A DNA stretch of 64,000 bases from Adhaeribacter aerolatus. Lineage in GTDB: Bacteria; Bacteroidota; Bacteroidia; Cytophagales; Hymenobacteraceae. The DNA lies in contig NZ_BJYS01000014.1 of NCBI RefSeq assembly GCF_007991635.1, forward strand, positions 62,001-126,000, read 5' to 3'. The stretch's first letter is position 1. Every line of letters begins with the position of its first letter. The notes under the pieces were generated by a model, which saw nothing but the letters and a program-made list of their open reading frames with translations, was not told the DNA's origin and made no database searches. The translations under genes were made by a program, and so were the position numbers. Shown piece after piece: positions 8,718 through 17,779 of this stretch.

Positions 8718-10760
8718 ATGAATAAATCATTCCGCCTGGTTTTATTGGCCTTATCGGGAGCCTTGTTACCGCAGAAAGATCTGCTGGCGCAGAATAAAGG
8801 CTTGCTAAATAATTCCAAAAGTCCCTATGCCCAATTACGCAACGTTGATATGGTCGATGTAGTTTGGACAAAAGGTTTCTGGGCCGACCGGTTTCAGGTG
8901 TGCAAAGAAACTATGGTGCCAAATATTGTGCGGATTTACAAAGACCCCGAAATCAGCCATGCCTTCCGGAATTTTGAAATTGCGGCTGGTCTGGAAAAGG
9001 GAACCCACACCGGCCCTTCCTTCCACGACGGCGATTTTTACAAAGTTTTTGAATCAGTAGCGGCCGCTTACGCCGTAACCAAAGACGAAAAACTGAACCA
9101 ACTCATGGACCAGAGCATTGCGGTAATGGCCAAAGCCCAACGAGCCGATGGTTACCTGCATACACCGGTTATTATCAAGGAAAAATCGCAATCGGCTGAG
9201 GCCAAGGTACAGCAGGATAAGTTACTTTTTGAAGCCTATAACTTTGGGCACCTCATGACGGCCGCTTGTGTGCATTACCGGGCTACCGGCAAAACCTCAT
9301 TCCTGGATGTAGCCAAAAAAGCCACCGATTACCTGTACAACTTCTACAAAAATGCCTCGCCGGAATATGCCCGCAACGCCATTTGCCCGTCGCACTACAT
9401 GGGTGTGGTAGAAATGTACCGCACTACCCGCGATCCTAAATACCTGGAATTAGTAAAAAAACTCATTGATATCCGGGGTCACGCCGGCGATATTGGCACC
9501 GACGACAACCAGGACCGCATTCCGTTCCGGGACATGAAAAAAGTTTCGGGCCACGCCGTAAGAGCTAATTATTTGTTTGCTGGTGTAGCCGATGTTTACG
9601 CTGAAACCGGCGACAAAACCTTGTTGTCGACGCTGGATTTGATGTGGAACGACGTGGTGAACCGGAAAATGTACGTTACCGGTGCTACGGGCTCTTTGTA
9701 CGATGGCGTATCGCCGGACGGCACCGCTTACAAACCCGATACCGTACAGAAAGTACACCAGGCCTACGGCCGCGATTACCAGTTGCCTAACTTAACCGCC
9801 CATAACGAAACCTGCGCCAATATTGGCAATGTGCTCTGGAATTGGCGGATGCTGCAGCTCACCGGCCAGGCCAAATATACCGATGTAATGGAATTAGCCC
9901 TCTACAACAGCGTATTGTCGGGTATTAGCCTCGATGGTACCAAGTTTTTATATACTAATCCCCTTAGTTTCTCCGATAAACTGCCTTTCAGCCAGCGGTG
10001 GTCGAAGGACCGGGTGGGCTATATTAAAAAATCGAACTGTTGCCCGCCCAACGTGGTGCGCACTATTGCCGAGTTAAATAATTACGCTTACAGCATTGCC
10101 GATAAAGGTGTTTATTTTAACCTGTATGGCGGCAATACCCTCAACACCAAACTAAAAGATGGCTCGGTGGTAAAACTTACCCAGGAAACCAATTACCCCT
10201 GGGATGGCAATATTAAAGTAAACTTGGAGCAGGTTCCTAATAAAGCATTCTCGCTTTTTATGCGGATTCCGGGCTGGGCCAATGGGGCCAAAATTCTGGT
10301 AAACGGCAAACCTTATACCCAAACCAAATTTACCGCCGGCGAATACGCCGAGTTGAATGGCAAATGGAAAAAAGGTGATAAAATAGAATTAACCTTACCT
10401 ATGGAAGTAAAACTGCTGGAGGCAAACCCGCTGGTAGAAGAAACCCGCAATCAGGTAGCCGTAAAGCGTGGCCCAGTGGTTTATTGCGTTGAATCGGTGG
10501 ACATGGGTAGTCAGGATATTTTCAAAGTAACCATTCCGGCCGATATTCAGCTTACTCCTAAACTAACCAAAATCCAGAACAGCGACGTGATGAGTTTAGA
10601 AGGCACCGCCAAATTGGTACAAACGGGTGACTGGAAAAATCAGTTGTACAAAGAAGTAAGCCGGGATAATAAAACCACTCAGCTAAAATTAGTACCCTAC
10701 TACACCTGGGGAAACCGGGGCCATTCTGAAATGTCGGTTTGGATGCCGTTGAGCCGGTAA
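8718..10760 (+). CDS. GH127 beta-L-arabinofuranosidase-family enzyme
   Basis: This is an exported 680-residue glycosidase of family GH127, with a Sec signal over residues 1-25. The zinc/cysteine centre typical of the family is present: Glu364 and Cys366 in HNETCANI, and the Cys441-Cys442 pair in SNCCPPN, whose first Cys is the nucleophile in characterised homologues. The fold is an (alpha/alpha)6 barrel followed by beta-sandwich domains with NLYGGN and MRIPGWA motifs. Known activities are beta-L-arabinofuranosidase and, in an RG-II system, aceric-acid hydrolase. RG-II side chain D is beta-L-Araf linked to Dha, so an arabinofuranosidase directly after the proposed Dha operon makes sense. It has a 173-bp leader of its own, and its exact linkage is not provable here. 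Confidence 0.9.
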   Translation: MNKSFRLVLLALSGALLPQKDLLAQNKGLLNNSKSPYAQLRNVDMVDVVWTKGFWADRFQVCKETMVPNIVRIYKDPEISHAFRNFEIAAGLEKGTHTGPSFHDGDFYKVFESVAAAYAVTKDEKLNQLMDQSIAVMAKAQRADGYLHTPVIIKEKSQSAEAKVQQDKLLFEAYNFGHLMTAACVHYRATGKTSFLDVAKKATDYLYNFYKNASPEYARNAICPSHYMGVVEMYRTTRDPKYLELVKKLIDIRGHAGDIGTDDNQDRIPFRDMKKVSGHAVRANYLFAGVADVYAETGDKTLLSTLDLMWNDVVNRKMYVTGATGSLYDGVSPDGTAYKPDTVQKVHQAYGRDYQLPNLTAHNETCANIGNVLWNWRMLQLTGQAKYTDVMELALYNSVLSGISLDGTKFLYTNPLSFSDKLPFSQRWSKDRVGYIKKSNCCPPNVVRTIAELNNYAYSIADKGVYFNLYGGNTLNTKLKDGSVVKLTQETNYPWDGNIKVNLEQVPNKAFSLFMRIPGWANGAKILVNGKPYTQTKFTAGEYAELNGKWKKGDKIELTLPMEVKLLEANPLVEETRNQVAVKRGPVVYCVESVDMGSQDIFKVTIPADIQLTPKLTKIQNSDVMSLEGTAKLVQTGDWKNQLYKEVSRDNKTTQLKLVPYYTWGNRGHSEMSVWMPLSR

Positions 10761-11062
10761 TAATACCTATAATGCTTCAGTTCTGCGCCTGAGGCAATTA
10801 AGCCTCGGAGGGTATATGGCGCGGGCGTCCTCGCCCGTGTCTTCTTCTGCCGGCCTCTGGCCGCTATCGTTAGTGCATAATACTTAGCCGGTTGTTTAAA
10901 GCGGCCAGAGGATTATAAAGTAGCATAAATTATTGATAAACAATATTATGCAAAATAAAAATATAAATTAGAAAACGAAAAAGGGACTTTATATGATTAA
11001 ATATTTTGTTTGTAATTAAAACATAAACCCTTCTATTGGAGATTAATAGTTAGCTTAGAACT
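10761..11062. other. Intergenic region with two GC-rich hairpins beside the KAP gene
   Basis: This 302-bp gap has no credible gene. The first half is GC-rich and structured. GAGGC and GCCTC (10791-10806) form a small stem. CGGGCG-TCCT-CGCCCG is a perfect 6-bp stem at 10822-10837. A 12-bp inverted repeat, CCTCTGGCCGCT and its exact complement, lies at 10854-10865 and 10900-10911. None is followed by a T-run, so they look like extragenic palindromes rather than simple terminators. From about 10915 the composition drops abruptly to AT-rich DNA like that of the KAP gene. Confidence 0.55.
10854..10911. repeat. 12-bp perfect inverted repeat
   Basis: The arms CCTCTGGCCGCT (10854-10865) and AGCGGCCAGAGG (10900-10911) are perfectly complementary and separated by 34 bases. 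The repeat sits at the left border of the AT-rich KAP segment. It could be a chromosomal extragenic palindrome, the end of a small insertion, or a transcript stabiliser. Confidence 0.6.
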
Positions 11063-12478
11063 TCAAAATTTCATTCTTACTGATAAATCAATTTTATCAA
11101 AATAATACTTTAACTCTAAATTTCCTATATTACTACGCCCTTTATTAAAATCTTTTAAAATATCTAGAAAGTTACTTCCAGCATCTTTATTAACTATTGA
11201 ATTTATTAGAAGTTTATCTTCTCCTGTTTTTCCATCAAAATCATAAAATTTCTTTCCATTAAAGCGAGGATATAGATAATTATTATAAAAATTCAATAAA
11301 TGAACTTCTAAGTCCATTAACTCCCATTCTACCTCTTTGCTAATATTAGGCTGAATTATTTTAAAGAACTCTTCTTGAAGTTGTGAAATTGATAATTGTT
11401 TACACTTTAAATTCTCATAAAAATTATTATGAATTATTTTAATATAAATTAAAAACAGGTATACAGTTGGTACAACATAATTATTGATATTAAAAGTCCT
11501 TAAAGCTAATCTTGCAAGGGCGAAAATCTTTTCCTGTTGTCTTAGAGGAATAAATGCATTCGTAAAAAGTAACTTGCATATTCTTAAAAAGCTTTCTTTA
11601 TCAGATTTTAGCTCGGGATACTTTTTCCTCTCTGAAGAATTGAAAAACTCATCGAATTCGAAGTATTCATATAAGTAGGTATAAAATAGATCATTTTCAG
11701 GTTCTGGAATCGAATATTCAATATCAATAAACCGTCTTAAATATTCGTCAGCGTCAATTCTATCGCTCCCATAAACACCCCGGATAGCATTTCCAAGTTG
11801 CGTTTTATCAATGGATAGAATAAAAATAATGTTAGAGACTGAAAAGAAATGCTTTATCTGTTCTAAAATTGATACCGCATAATCTGGCCGGCAACGGTCA
11901 AGTTCATCCACAATAAAAATTAATGGCTTCTCCTCATTGGTATTTGCAATAAACTTTGATAAACTATCTCGAAACTCTGAAATGCTTCTTTTCTTTTTTG
12001 CATATTCATTGACATCATGTTCAAAAACGTCTGCTATCCCCTTGGTTACACCAAGAAAAGCATCTTTAATCCCTTCAGTATTAATATATCTATCTGCAAT
12101 TGCTTGGGCAATAATTGGAACAAGGTGTTTAGATAATATTGCAGCTTTCTTTAAAGTATTCTTAAATTCTGGTTCATTTGATACATTCGTTAATGCTTTC
12201 AATTCTCCCATTAAAGCCGTTAAAGGATTGTTCTCAAAATCATTTTCCCAAGCATTAAAATACACTGTTTGATAATTATTGTCTTTTAATTCCTGCTCCC
12301 ACATTCTTACAAATGTAGTTTTACCTGTTCCCCATTTATTGTTTATTGCTAAAACGAACCCTTGTGAATAAGAATCTATCAAATCAGTTAAAACACTTGC
12401 ATACTTCTGCCTATCTAACTTGCAATTTGAGAATGGATTCCCAGGGGTTACTTCTAATTCATAATGTTTTAGGGCCAT
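11063..12478 (-). CDS. KAP-family P-loop NTPase
   Basis: This 471-residue protein belongs to the KAP class of STAND-like P-loop NTPases, known from PifA-type phage exclusion and from many uncharacterised bacterial proteins. Walker A NNKWGTGKTTF is at 46-56, and Walker B FIVDELDRCRP follows at about 188-198 with the ELDR signature of KAP. FNAWEND after Walker A is also typical. I see no convincing transmembrane insertion, so it may be a soluble variant. It has no functional link to the sugar genes on either side. The coding sequence is visibly AT-richer than both neighbours, with codons ending mostly in A/T, which suggests horizontal acquisition. It is a single gene, so a defence role is only a possibility. 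Confidence 0.85.
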   Translation of the reverse strand: MALKHYELEVTPGNPFSNCKLDRQKYASVLTDLIDSYSQGFVLAINNKWGTGKTTFVRMWEQELKDNNYQTVYFNAWENDFENNPLTALMGELKALTNVSNEPEFKNTLKKAAILSKHLVPIIAQAIADRYINTEGIKDAFLGVTKGIADVFEHDVNEYAKKKRSISEFRDSLSKFIANTNEEKPLIFIVDELDRCRPDYAVSILEQIKHFFSVSNIIFILSIDKTQLGNAIRGVYGSDRIDADEYLRRFIDIEYSIPEPENDLFYTYLYEYFEFDEFFNSSERKKYPELKSDKESFLRICKLLFTNAFIPLRQQEKIFALARLALRTFNINNYVVPTVYLFLIYIKIIHNNFYENLKCKQLSISQLQEEFFKIIQPNISKEVEWELMDLEVHLLNFYNNYLYPRFNGKKFYDFDGKTGEDKLLINSIVNKDAGSNFLDILKDFNKGRSNIGNLELKYYFDKIDLSVRMKF

Positions 12479-12720
12479 TTTTAAAGTTCTAATATTTTAA
12501 TGCCTGTGACTTAACTAAGGTTTCAGAAGATGTATTTAATTATCTTTAATTACTTTACCGTATTACCCTTTTTAGAATTTCAAAATGTCTAAAGCAGCAA
12601 GAATGTATTCTAATTTTTTTCTATTACGGTTATCTAAATGAAAAACTATTACTTTCTTAAATACAAAATCTTGGTCATGGGAATGAAGTTACTTTATTTT
12701 TAAGTTTATTTAAACAAAAA

Positions 12721-12738
12721 TGCCCGGATTACCGGGCA
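12721..12738 (-). terminator. Intrinsic terminator after the FGGY kinase
   Basis: TGCCCGG and CCGGGCA form a perfect 7-bp stem around an ATTA loop, with five A on the left and a T-run on the right, so it can work in both directions. It lies 30 bp past the kinase stop and marks the end of the minus-strand apiose-type operon. It would also stop readthrough from the left. Confidence 0.85.
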
Positions 12739-12768
12739 TTTTTGGTTTAGGAGCACGCCTAATATTTT

Positions 12769-14307
12769 CTATTTAGCCAAAGCTGGTTCTACCATAATCT
12801 TAGGTTTAGGATTCACAACAGAATGGCTACCCAGCGCCTTTTGCCAGCCCAAGTAATATTTTTGCACTTGGGGTTGCATTTCGCCGGGGTTAACCTGGGT
12901 TTTAGTAGTATTCAGGGTTTTTAGTTGTTCAATATTCTGGAAAATACCCGCTTTTAATCCGGCTAAATACGCTGCTCCCAGCGCCGACACCTCCGGCATC
13001 ACTATTTTTACCACTGGTTTTTCTAGTAAATCAGCCAGAAACTGAACTACAAAATTATTAGTGGTAATACCACCATCTACCATTAAAGCGGCCAAATCAA
13101 TGCCGGCATCCAGTTCCATGGCCTGAATCACATCTTTAATCTGGTACGGGATAGATTCCAGCGCGGCTCTTACAATATGGTTTTTATTACAATCAAAAGT
13201 AAGCCCCGTAATGGAAGCTTTCCGGCTCATATCCCAATGCGGCGCGCCCAATCCGCTGAAAGCCGGCACCAGGTAAACGCCGTTATTATCCGGCACCGCT
13301 TGCGCCATGGCTTCGGTTTGCCGGCTATCGGATAATATTCCCAACTCATTTTTCAGCCACTCAATGGTAGCGCCGCAGGTTACTATTACGCCTTCCAAAG
13401 CATAATCAACCCGCTCTTCGGTGCTCCAGCAAATAGTCGTAATCATGCCCCGGCCCGAGAGCTTTGGTTCCTCTCCAATATTCATCATAATAGAAGAACC
13501 CGTACCCATGGTAGCCTTAGCCGTGCCGGGTGCAAAACAGCCCTCACCGAAGGCCGCCGCGTGCGAATCGCCAATCATACTGGTAATCTTTATTGGTTCC
13601 GGCAACAAGCCCCCAAAATCAGTTTCTCCGAAAAGAGCAGCGGAGGGTTTAGGTTCGGGCAAATTCAGACGGGAAAGGCCAAATTGCGCCAATAGCTCCT
13701 GATCCCAGGTAAGTTCCGAAAGATTAAAAAACAGCGTACGCGAGGCATTGGTATAATCGGTTAAATAACTTTTACCTCCTGTTAATTTGTAGAGCAGCCA
13801 GGTATCGATGGTACCAAAAAAAGCTTTACCGGCATCTATGGCTTCCCTTACAGCAGCAATATTTTCGTAAAGCCAGATAAGTTTGGTGCCGGAAAAGTAA
13901 GGGTCGATAATTAATCCGGTTTTTTGCCGTACTGTCTCAGTTAATCCCTGTTGGGTTAGGCGCTCACAAATATTAATGGAACGTTTGCATTGCCACACTA
14001 CCGCATTATATAACGGCGTTCCGGCTTCGTCCCATACCACAAAAGTTTCGCGCTGGTTAGAAATGCCAATCGCCTGAATATTACTTAACTCCTCTCCCTG
14101 CGCCGTAAATTGCGTAAGACATTGCCCCACCGATTGCAAAACGTTCCGGTAAATTTCTTTGGGTTGTTGCTCTACGTGCCCTCCTTCTGAATAATAGGTT
14201 TTCAGAGGTTCGGAACCACGGGCAACTACTTTTCCTTCGACATCAAATATCAGGGTTTTGGTACTGCTGGTGCCCTGGTCGATGGCCAGGATATAAGAGC
14301 TTTTCAT
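12769..14307 (-). CDS. FGGY-family carbohydrate kinase (glycerol-kinase-like; apulose kinase candidate)
   Basis: This is a 512-residue FGGY kinase, cytoplasmic. It begins with the phosphate-binding motif AIDQGTSSTK, has the SNQRET stretch shared with glycerol kinase, a GDSHAAAFGEGC segment, and the nucleotide motif MVDGGITTNN in the C-terminal domain. By overall look it would be auto-annotated as glycerol kinase. However, it ends an operon with an aldose isomerase, split transketolase and ribose-type ABC importer. In the published D-apiose pathway the isomerised sugar D-apulose is phosphorylated before the transketolase step. That transketolase also releases dihydroxyacetone, which glycerol-type kinases can phosphorylate. 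Either use fits. A 124-bp gap containing GATATTTATATATC separates it from the permease gene, so it may have its own promoter. Confidence 0.88.
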   Translation of the reverse strand: MKSSYILAIDQGTSSTKTLIFDVEGKVVARGSEPLKTYYSEGGHVEQQPKEIYRNVLQSVGQCLTQFTAQGEELSNIQAIGISNQRETFVVWDEAGTPLYNAVVWQCKRSINICERLTQQGLTETVRQKTGLIIDPYFSGTKLIWLYENIAAVREAIDAGKAFFGTIDTWLLYKLTGGKSYLTDYTNASRTLFFNLSELTWDQELLAQFGLSRLNLPEPKPSAALFGETDFGGLLPEPIKITSMIGDSHAAAFGEGCFAPGTAKATMGTGSSIMMNIGEEPKLSGRGMITTICWSTEERVDYALEGVIVTCGATIEWLKNELGILSDSRQTEAMAQAVPDNNGVYLVPAFSGLGAPHWDMSRKASITGLTFDCNKNHIVRAALESIPYQIKDVIQAMELDAGIDLAALMVDGGITTNNFVVQFLADLLEKPVVKIVMPEVSALGAAYLAGLKAGIFQNIEQLKTLNTTKTQVNPGEMQPQVQKYYLGWQKALGSHSVVNPKPKIMVEPALAK

Positions 14308-14314
14308 TGTATTT

Positions 14315-14328
14315 GATATTTATATATC
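14315..14328. promoter_or_regulatory. GATATTTATATATC near-palindrome before the kinase
   Basis: A 14-bp near-palindrome (GATAT...ATATC ends) lies 8 bp upstream of the kinase start. A 13/14 match in inverted orientation occurs at 24383-24396 before the DeoR gene, and the core ATATTTATAT recurs at 8635, 37393 and 49559. It may be a regulator site or promoter element; AT-rich background makes chance matches likely. Confidence 0.3.
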
Positions 14329-14431
14329 ACCTACCAAATAATAATAGAGAGACATTATTTTAGTAAATAGAACAACCGGAAAATTACAGGTCTGGTTAAC
14401 CTTAGAATATTTCAGAAGGATTAAGCAGTAA

Positions 14432-15472
14432 TTATTCTGATTTAGAATTGGCTTTATCGATAATTACCGCCAGTAAAATAACTAGGCCTTTAACTACCTG
14501 CTGCCAGAACGGCGAAACGTTTAACAGCACCAGCCCATTATTCAGGACCCCGATGATAATGGCTCCTTGCACCGTACCCAGAATACTGCCCCGGCCACCC
14601 GACAAAGACGTGCCGCCGATTACCACCGCCGCAATCGCATCTAACTCATAACTAATACCAGCGTTGGGTTGGGCCGAATCGAGGCGGGAAGTAACAATAA
14701 TGCCCCCTATAGCTGCTAAGCCGCCGGCTATGGCGTACACCGTAGTTTTTACTTTGTTTATGTTAATACCCGAAAGGCGGGCGGCACTTTCGTTGCCCCC
14801 AATGGCGTATATGTAGCGGCCCAACCGGGTTTTGTTCGTTAAAATAACAGCCATCACCACAATTACGCCGGAAATCCAGACCGGAACCGGAATACCCAAC
14901 AACCAACCAGTACCGATGTAAGCAAAATCAGCTCCTAGTCCCGAGATTGGAAAGCCTTTTGTATACAACATGGTTAAACCCCGGGCAATGGTGAGCACGG
15001 CCAAAGTTGCCACAAAAGGCGGAACCTTAAACCGGGTAATGGTCCAGCCGTTAAAAGTGCCCAGCAAAGTACCCGTCAGCATTCCGGCCATCACCGCCCC
15101 TAGCAAAGTAAAGCCAATAAATAAATCCTGCGACGGCAACTCAATCCCAAACTTTAGTAAGCCTGCGGTAATAGCCCCGCAAAGCGCCAATACCGATCCC
15201 ACCGATAAATCGATACCAGCCGTGAGTACCACCAAGGTCATGCCAACCGAAATACAAATATTTACGGAGATTTGCCGCATCACATTCCAGCCGTTTGCCA
15301 CGGTCAAAAACTTATCCGATAGCAGACTAATAATCAGGCATAAAATAAAGAGGGCAATTAAAGACTGAAACTTTACGAGGTATTGGCTGTACGAACTAGA
15401 TAAGGCTGAAGCCTTTAGGGATGGGGTCTGGACCTGGGCTTTTTCCTCTTTTACAAAAACTTTAGGGCTCAT
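14432..15472 (-). CDS. Ribose-type ABC transporter permease
   Basis: This is an inner-membrane permease of the RbsC/AraH family with 346 residues. After a roughly 35-residue cytoplasmic N-terminus there are about eight to ten hydrophobic segments. The family motif GIDLSVGSVLALCGAI is near residue 85, and GGNESAARLSGI, the loop that meets the ATPase, is near 225. The gene follows the ATPase gene by 13 bp. With the ATPase, binding protein and DUF2291 protein it forms a complete sugar importer, proposed here to carry D-apiose or the sugar entering the isomerase/kinase/transketolase route. The ligand is inferred from neighbours only. Confidence 0.92.
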   Translation of the reverse strand: MSPKVFVKEEKAQVQTPSLKASALSSSYSQYLVKFQSLIALFILCLIISLLSDKFLTVANGWNVMRQISVNICISVGMTLVVLTAGIDLSVGSVLALCGAITAGLLKFGIELPSQDLFIGFTLLGAVMAGMLTGTLLGTFNGWTITRFKVPPFVATLAVLTIARGLTMLYTKGFPISGLGADFAYIGTGWLLGIPVPVWISGVIVVMAVILTNKTRLGRYIYAIGGNESAARLSGININKVKTTVYAIAGGLAAIGGIIVTSRLDSAQPNAGISYELDAIAAVVIGGTSLSGGRGSILGTVQGAIIIGVLNNGLVLLNVSPFWQQVVKGLVILLAVIIDKANSKSE

Positions 15473-15485
15473 AGTGGTGGCTTAG

Positions 15486-16991
15486 TTAAATAGTGTTGGG
15501 AATGGCCGCTTTCAAAATGCCATCTTCAGTAGCCTCTTCTATCGCGAATTCGGCGGTCAAACGGCCTTCGGCCATCACCAGAATGCGGTCCGAAACCGAT
15601 AATATTTCGGGCAATTCCGAAGAAACCACAATAATGCCCAGGCCGGCATCGGCTAACTCCTGGATTAGCTTATAGATTTCGCTTTTGGCGTTAATATCAA
15701 TGCCGCGGGTAGGTTCGTCGAGTAATAAAATCTGGGGTTTAGTAGCCAGCCATTTGGCCAGCACAATTTTTTGCTGATTGCCACCGCTCAAGTTACCGGC
15801 CGTTTGTTTCTCCGATGAGGTTTTGATTTTTAACTCGCGGATATATTTCTCTGATAGGTGTAATTCTTTGCGATTATTTAAAAATCCCGCGTCTTCTAAA
15901 TCCGCCAGGGTAGTCAGGCAAATATTGGTTTGCACGTCCAGACCTAATACTAATCCGTCTTTTTTCCGGTCTTCCGGTACCAGGGCCAAGCCGGCTTTGA
16001 TGGCCTCGCCTGGCGATTTTAGCTTTACCGGCTGTTGGCAGATAGTTAGCTGGCCGCTGGAAAGTTTGGGGTGCAAGCCAAAAACAGTTTCCAGCAATTC
16101 GGTTCGTCCGGCTCCCATTAACCCAAAAAGTCCCAATATTTCGCCTCGGTGCAGCGTAAAAGAAATTGTTTTTAGCAGGTTCTGGTCTTTCCGGACCGGG
16201 TGCTTTAAACAAATATTCTCCAGGGTAAGCAGTTCCTTTCCCTGGTTGTTGTTTGTTTTCTTGCGGCTGATAATAATTTCGCGACCTACCATTTTTTGGA
16301 TAAGTCGTTCCTGGCAAACATCCTTCATTTCGCCGGCTTCAATGCACCGGCCGTCACGTAGTACCACAAACCTGTCCGCAATCCGGAACAGCTCATCCAG
16401 TTTATGCGACACATAAACAATGGCTTTATTTTCGCGTTTGAGGTCCTCGATAATACCAAACAAAACCTCTACCTCGCTATCGCTAATGGCCGAGGTGGGT
16501 TCATCCATAATGATGACCTCCGATTCGTCCAATAAGGCTTTGGCAATTTCCACCACCTGCTGCTGCCCTACTTTCAACTCACCAACCAGCGTGTCGGGCG
16601 CTACTTCCAGCTTTAATTTATGCAGCAGCAATTGGGTCCGGCGCCGCATTTCCTTTTGGTTAAGGGTACCCCAGTTGGTAATAATTTCGCGACCCAGGAA
16701 TATATTTTCGGTGATACTTAAATACGGCACCAAGTTTAGCTCCTGGTGAATAATGGCAATTCCGGAACGTTGCGCTTCACGCGGATTAGCAAAATTAACC
16801 AACTGGCCCCGGAACAAAATACGGCCTTCGTAATCCGGATAAACTCCCGACAAAATTTTCATCAGGGTAGATTTACCCGCGCCGTTTTCGCCGATCAGGG
16901 CCGTCACCTTACCCGCCTCAATTTCCAGGCACACGTTTTCCAGCGCAACCACGCCCGAAAATTTTTTGGTTATATTTTCTGCTACTAACAA
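15486..16991 (-). CDS. Ribose-type ABC transporter ATP-binding protein
   Basis: This is the duplicated-domain ATPase of a CUT2 (RbsA/MglA) importer, 501 residues. Domain 1 has Walker A GENGAGKST near residue 36 and Walker B IIMDEPTSAI. Domain 2 has the usual degenerate Walker A (GLMGAGRTE), signature LSGGNQQK and Walker B LLLDEPTRGID. It energises the permease encoded just downstream. A 144-bp gap separates it from the DUF2291 gene upstream, larger than other gaps in the operon, so a secondary promoter is possible. A long opposite-strand open frame over it is a shadow. Confidence 0.93.
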   Translation of the reverse strand: MLVAENITKKFSGVVALENVCLEIEAGKVTALIGENGAGKSTLMKILSGVYPDYEGRILFRGQLVNFANPREAQRSGIAIIHQELNLVPYLSITENIFLGREIITNWGTLNQKEMRRRTQLLLHKLKLEVAPDTLVGELKVGQQQVVEIAKALLDESEVIIMDEPTSAISDSEVEVLFGIIEDLKRENKAIVYVSHKLDELFRIADRFVVLRDGRCIEAGEMKDVCQERLIQKMVGREIIISRKKTNNNQGKELLTLENICLKHPVRKDQNLLKTISFTLHRGEILGLFGLMGAGRTELLETVFGLHPKLSSGQLTICQQPVKLKSPGEAIKAGLALVPEDRKKDGLVLGLDVQTNICLTTLADLEDAGFLNNRKELHLSEKYIRELKIKTSSEKQTAGNLSGGNQQKIVLAKWLATKPQILLLDEPTRGIDINAKSEIYKLIQELADAGLGIIVVSSELPEILSVSDRILVMAEGRLTAEFAIEEATEDGILKAAIPNTI

Positions 16992-17135
16992 TTTTTTTGT
17001 GGTGATTTTAAGTAGTGGTGGTGGCTTTAGTCTGTTTGGTATTCTAGCTAATCATAAATATTCATTTGTCTTTTACCATCCCTTTATTCAGGCGCCATTT
17101 CGTTGTATTTGAATTATTTTAGCAGCACCATAAAT

Positions 17136-17774
17136 TTAATCCCGCACCAGTTTTAGCGAAACCGGAATAACTTCAATCTCGTCTAGCCGCAGGTGGGCCT
17201 GGTTTAACTCAATAGCCCCGGTAAACGCTACCACGTCGCCTTTTTTAGCCTGGGCCCGGAACGGCGGTATTATTTCGGTGCGGATTTTCTTATTCAGTTC
17301 GGCCGAAACATTATTCATATCCATGGTATTGCTGAAGTCGTTGATACTCAAAATCCCCAGGGCATCCCGTACCGCATTGCCGTAAACAAACTCGGTGGCT
17401 ATTTTCACATCCTTGCCTACCGAATCCGGAAGCAGTGTCACAGAAATATCGTTTTCATTAATAGCTGTTATTTTCCCTTCGCCTTTTATTAAAAAGTATC
17501 GCAGGTTGCCGATGCCCAAAGCATGGGAATAATTTTTGAAAGCGTTCTCTTTTTCGGATTTAAGCAGCGTCAGCAGTTCCGGCAGATTGTTGGCTTTGGT
17601 TAAGCCGGGGGTTAGTTTTTCTTTCCAGAAAGTTTGGGCATAAGCGGCTGCATCAAATTTACCGACAGTAGAAGCGGCTTTTACCTCGCTTAGCTTTTTG
17701 ATGTAAACCGAGTTATAGCCAACAACCAGGAGCAGGATAAGAGCAACGGTATATTTTATTACTTTCTTTTGCAT
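17136..17774 (-). CDS. DUF2291 periplasmic protein of a sugar ABC system
   Basis: This 212-residue protein has one N-terminal hydrophobic anchor (about residues 8-22) and an extracytoplasmic domain containing FDAAAYAQTFWKEKL. It fits DUF2291, a family of predicted periplasmic proteins found almost only beside CUT2-type sugar importers. Its biochemical role is unknown. Five bases separate it from the binding-protein gene upstream, so the two are probably made together. No lipobox is evident, so it is likely held by its uncleaved helix. A role in helping the binding protein or importer assemble is a guess from context. Confidence 0.8.
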   Translation of the reverse strand: MQKKVIKYTVALILLLVVGYNSVYIKKLSEVKAASTVGKFDAAAYAQTFWKEKLTPGLTKANNLPELLTLLKSEKENAFKNYSHALGIGNLRYFLIKGEGKITAINENDISVTLLPDSVGKDVKIATEFVYGNAVRDALGILSINDFSNTMDMNNVSAELNKKIRTEIIPPFRAQAKKGDVVAFTGAIELNQAHLRLDEIEVIPVSLKLVRD

Positions 17775-17779
17775 AGCTC

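Noticed and set aside
11063-12478. Multi-gene defence island
   Set aside because: Only one KAP gene is present, with no nuclease, methylase, integrase or partner; a defence role is not claimed.
15778-16416. 212-codon open frame opposite the ABC ATPase gene
   Set aside because: Low-complexity Ser/Arg-rich translation and complete overlap with a conserved gene; it is a shadow frame.
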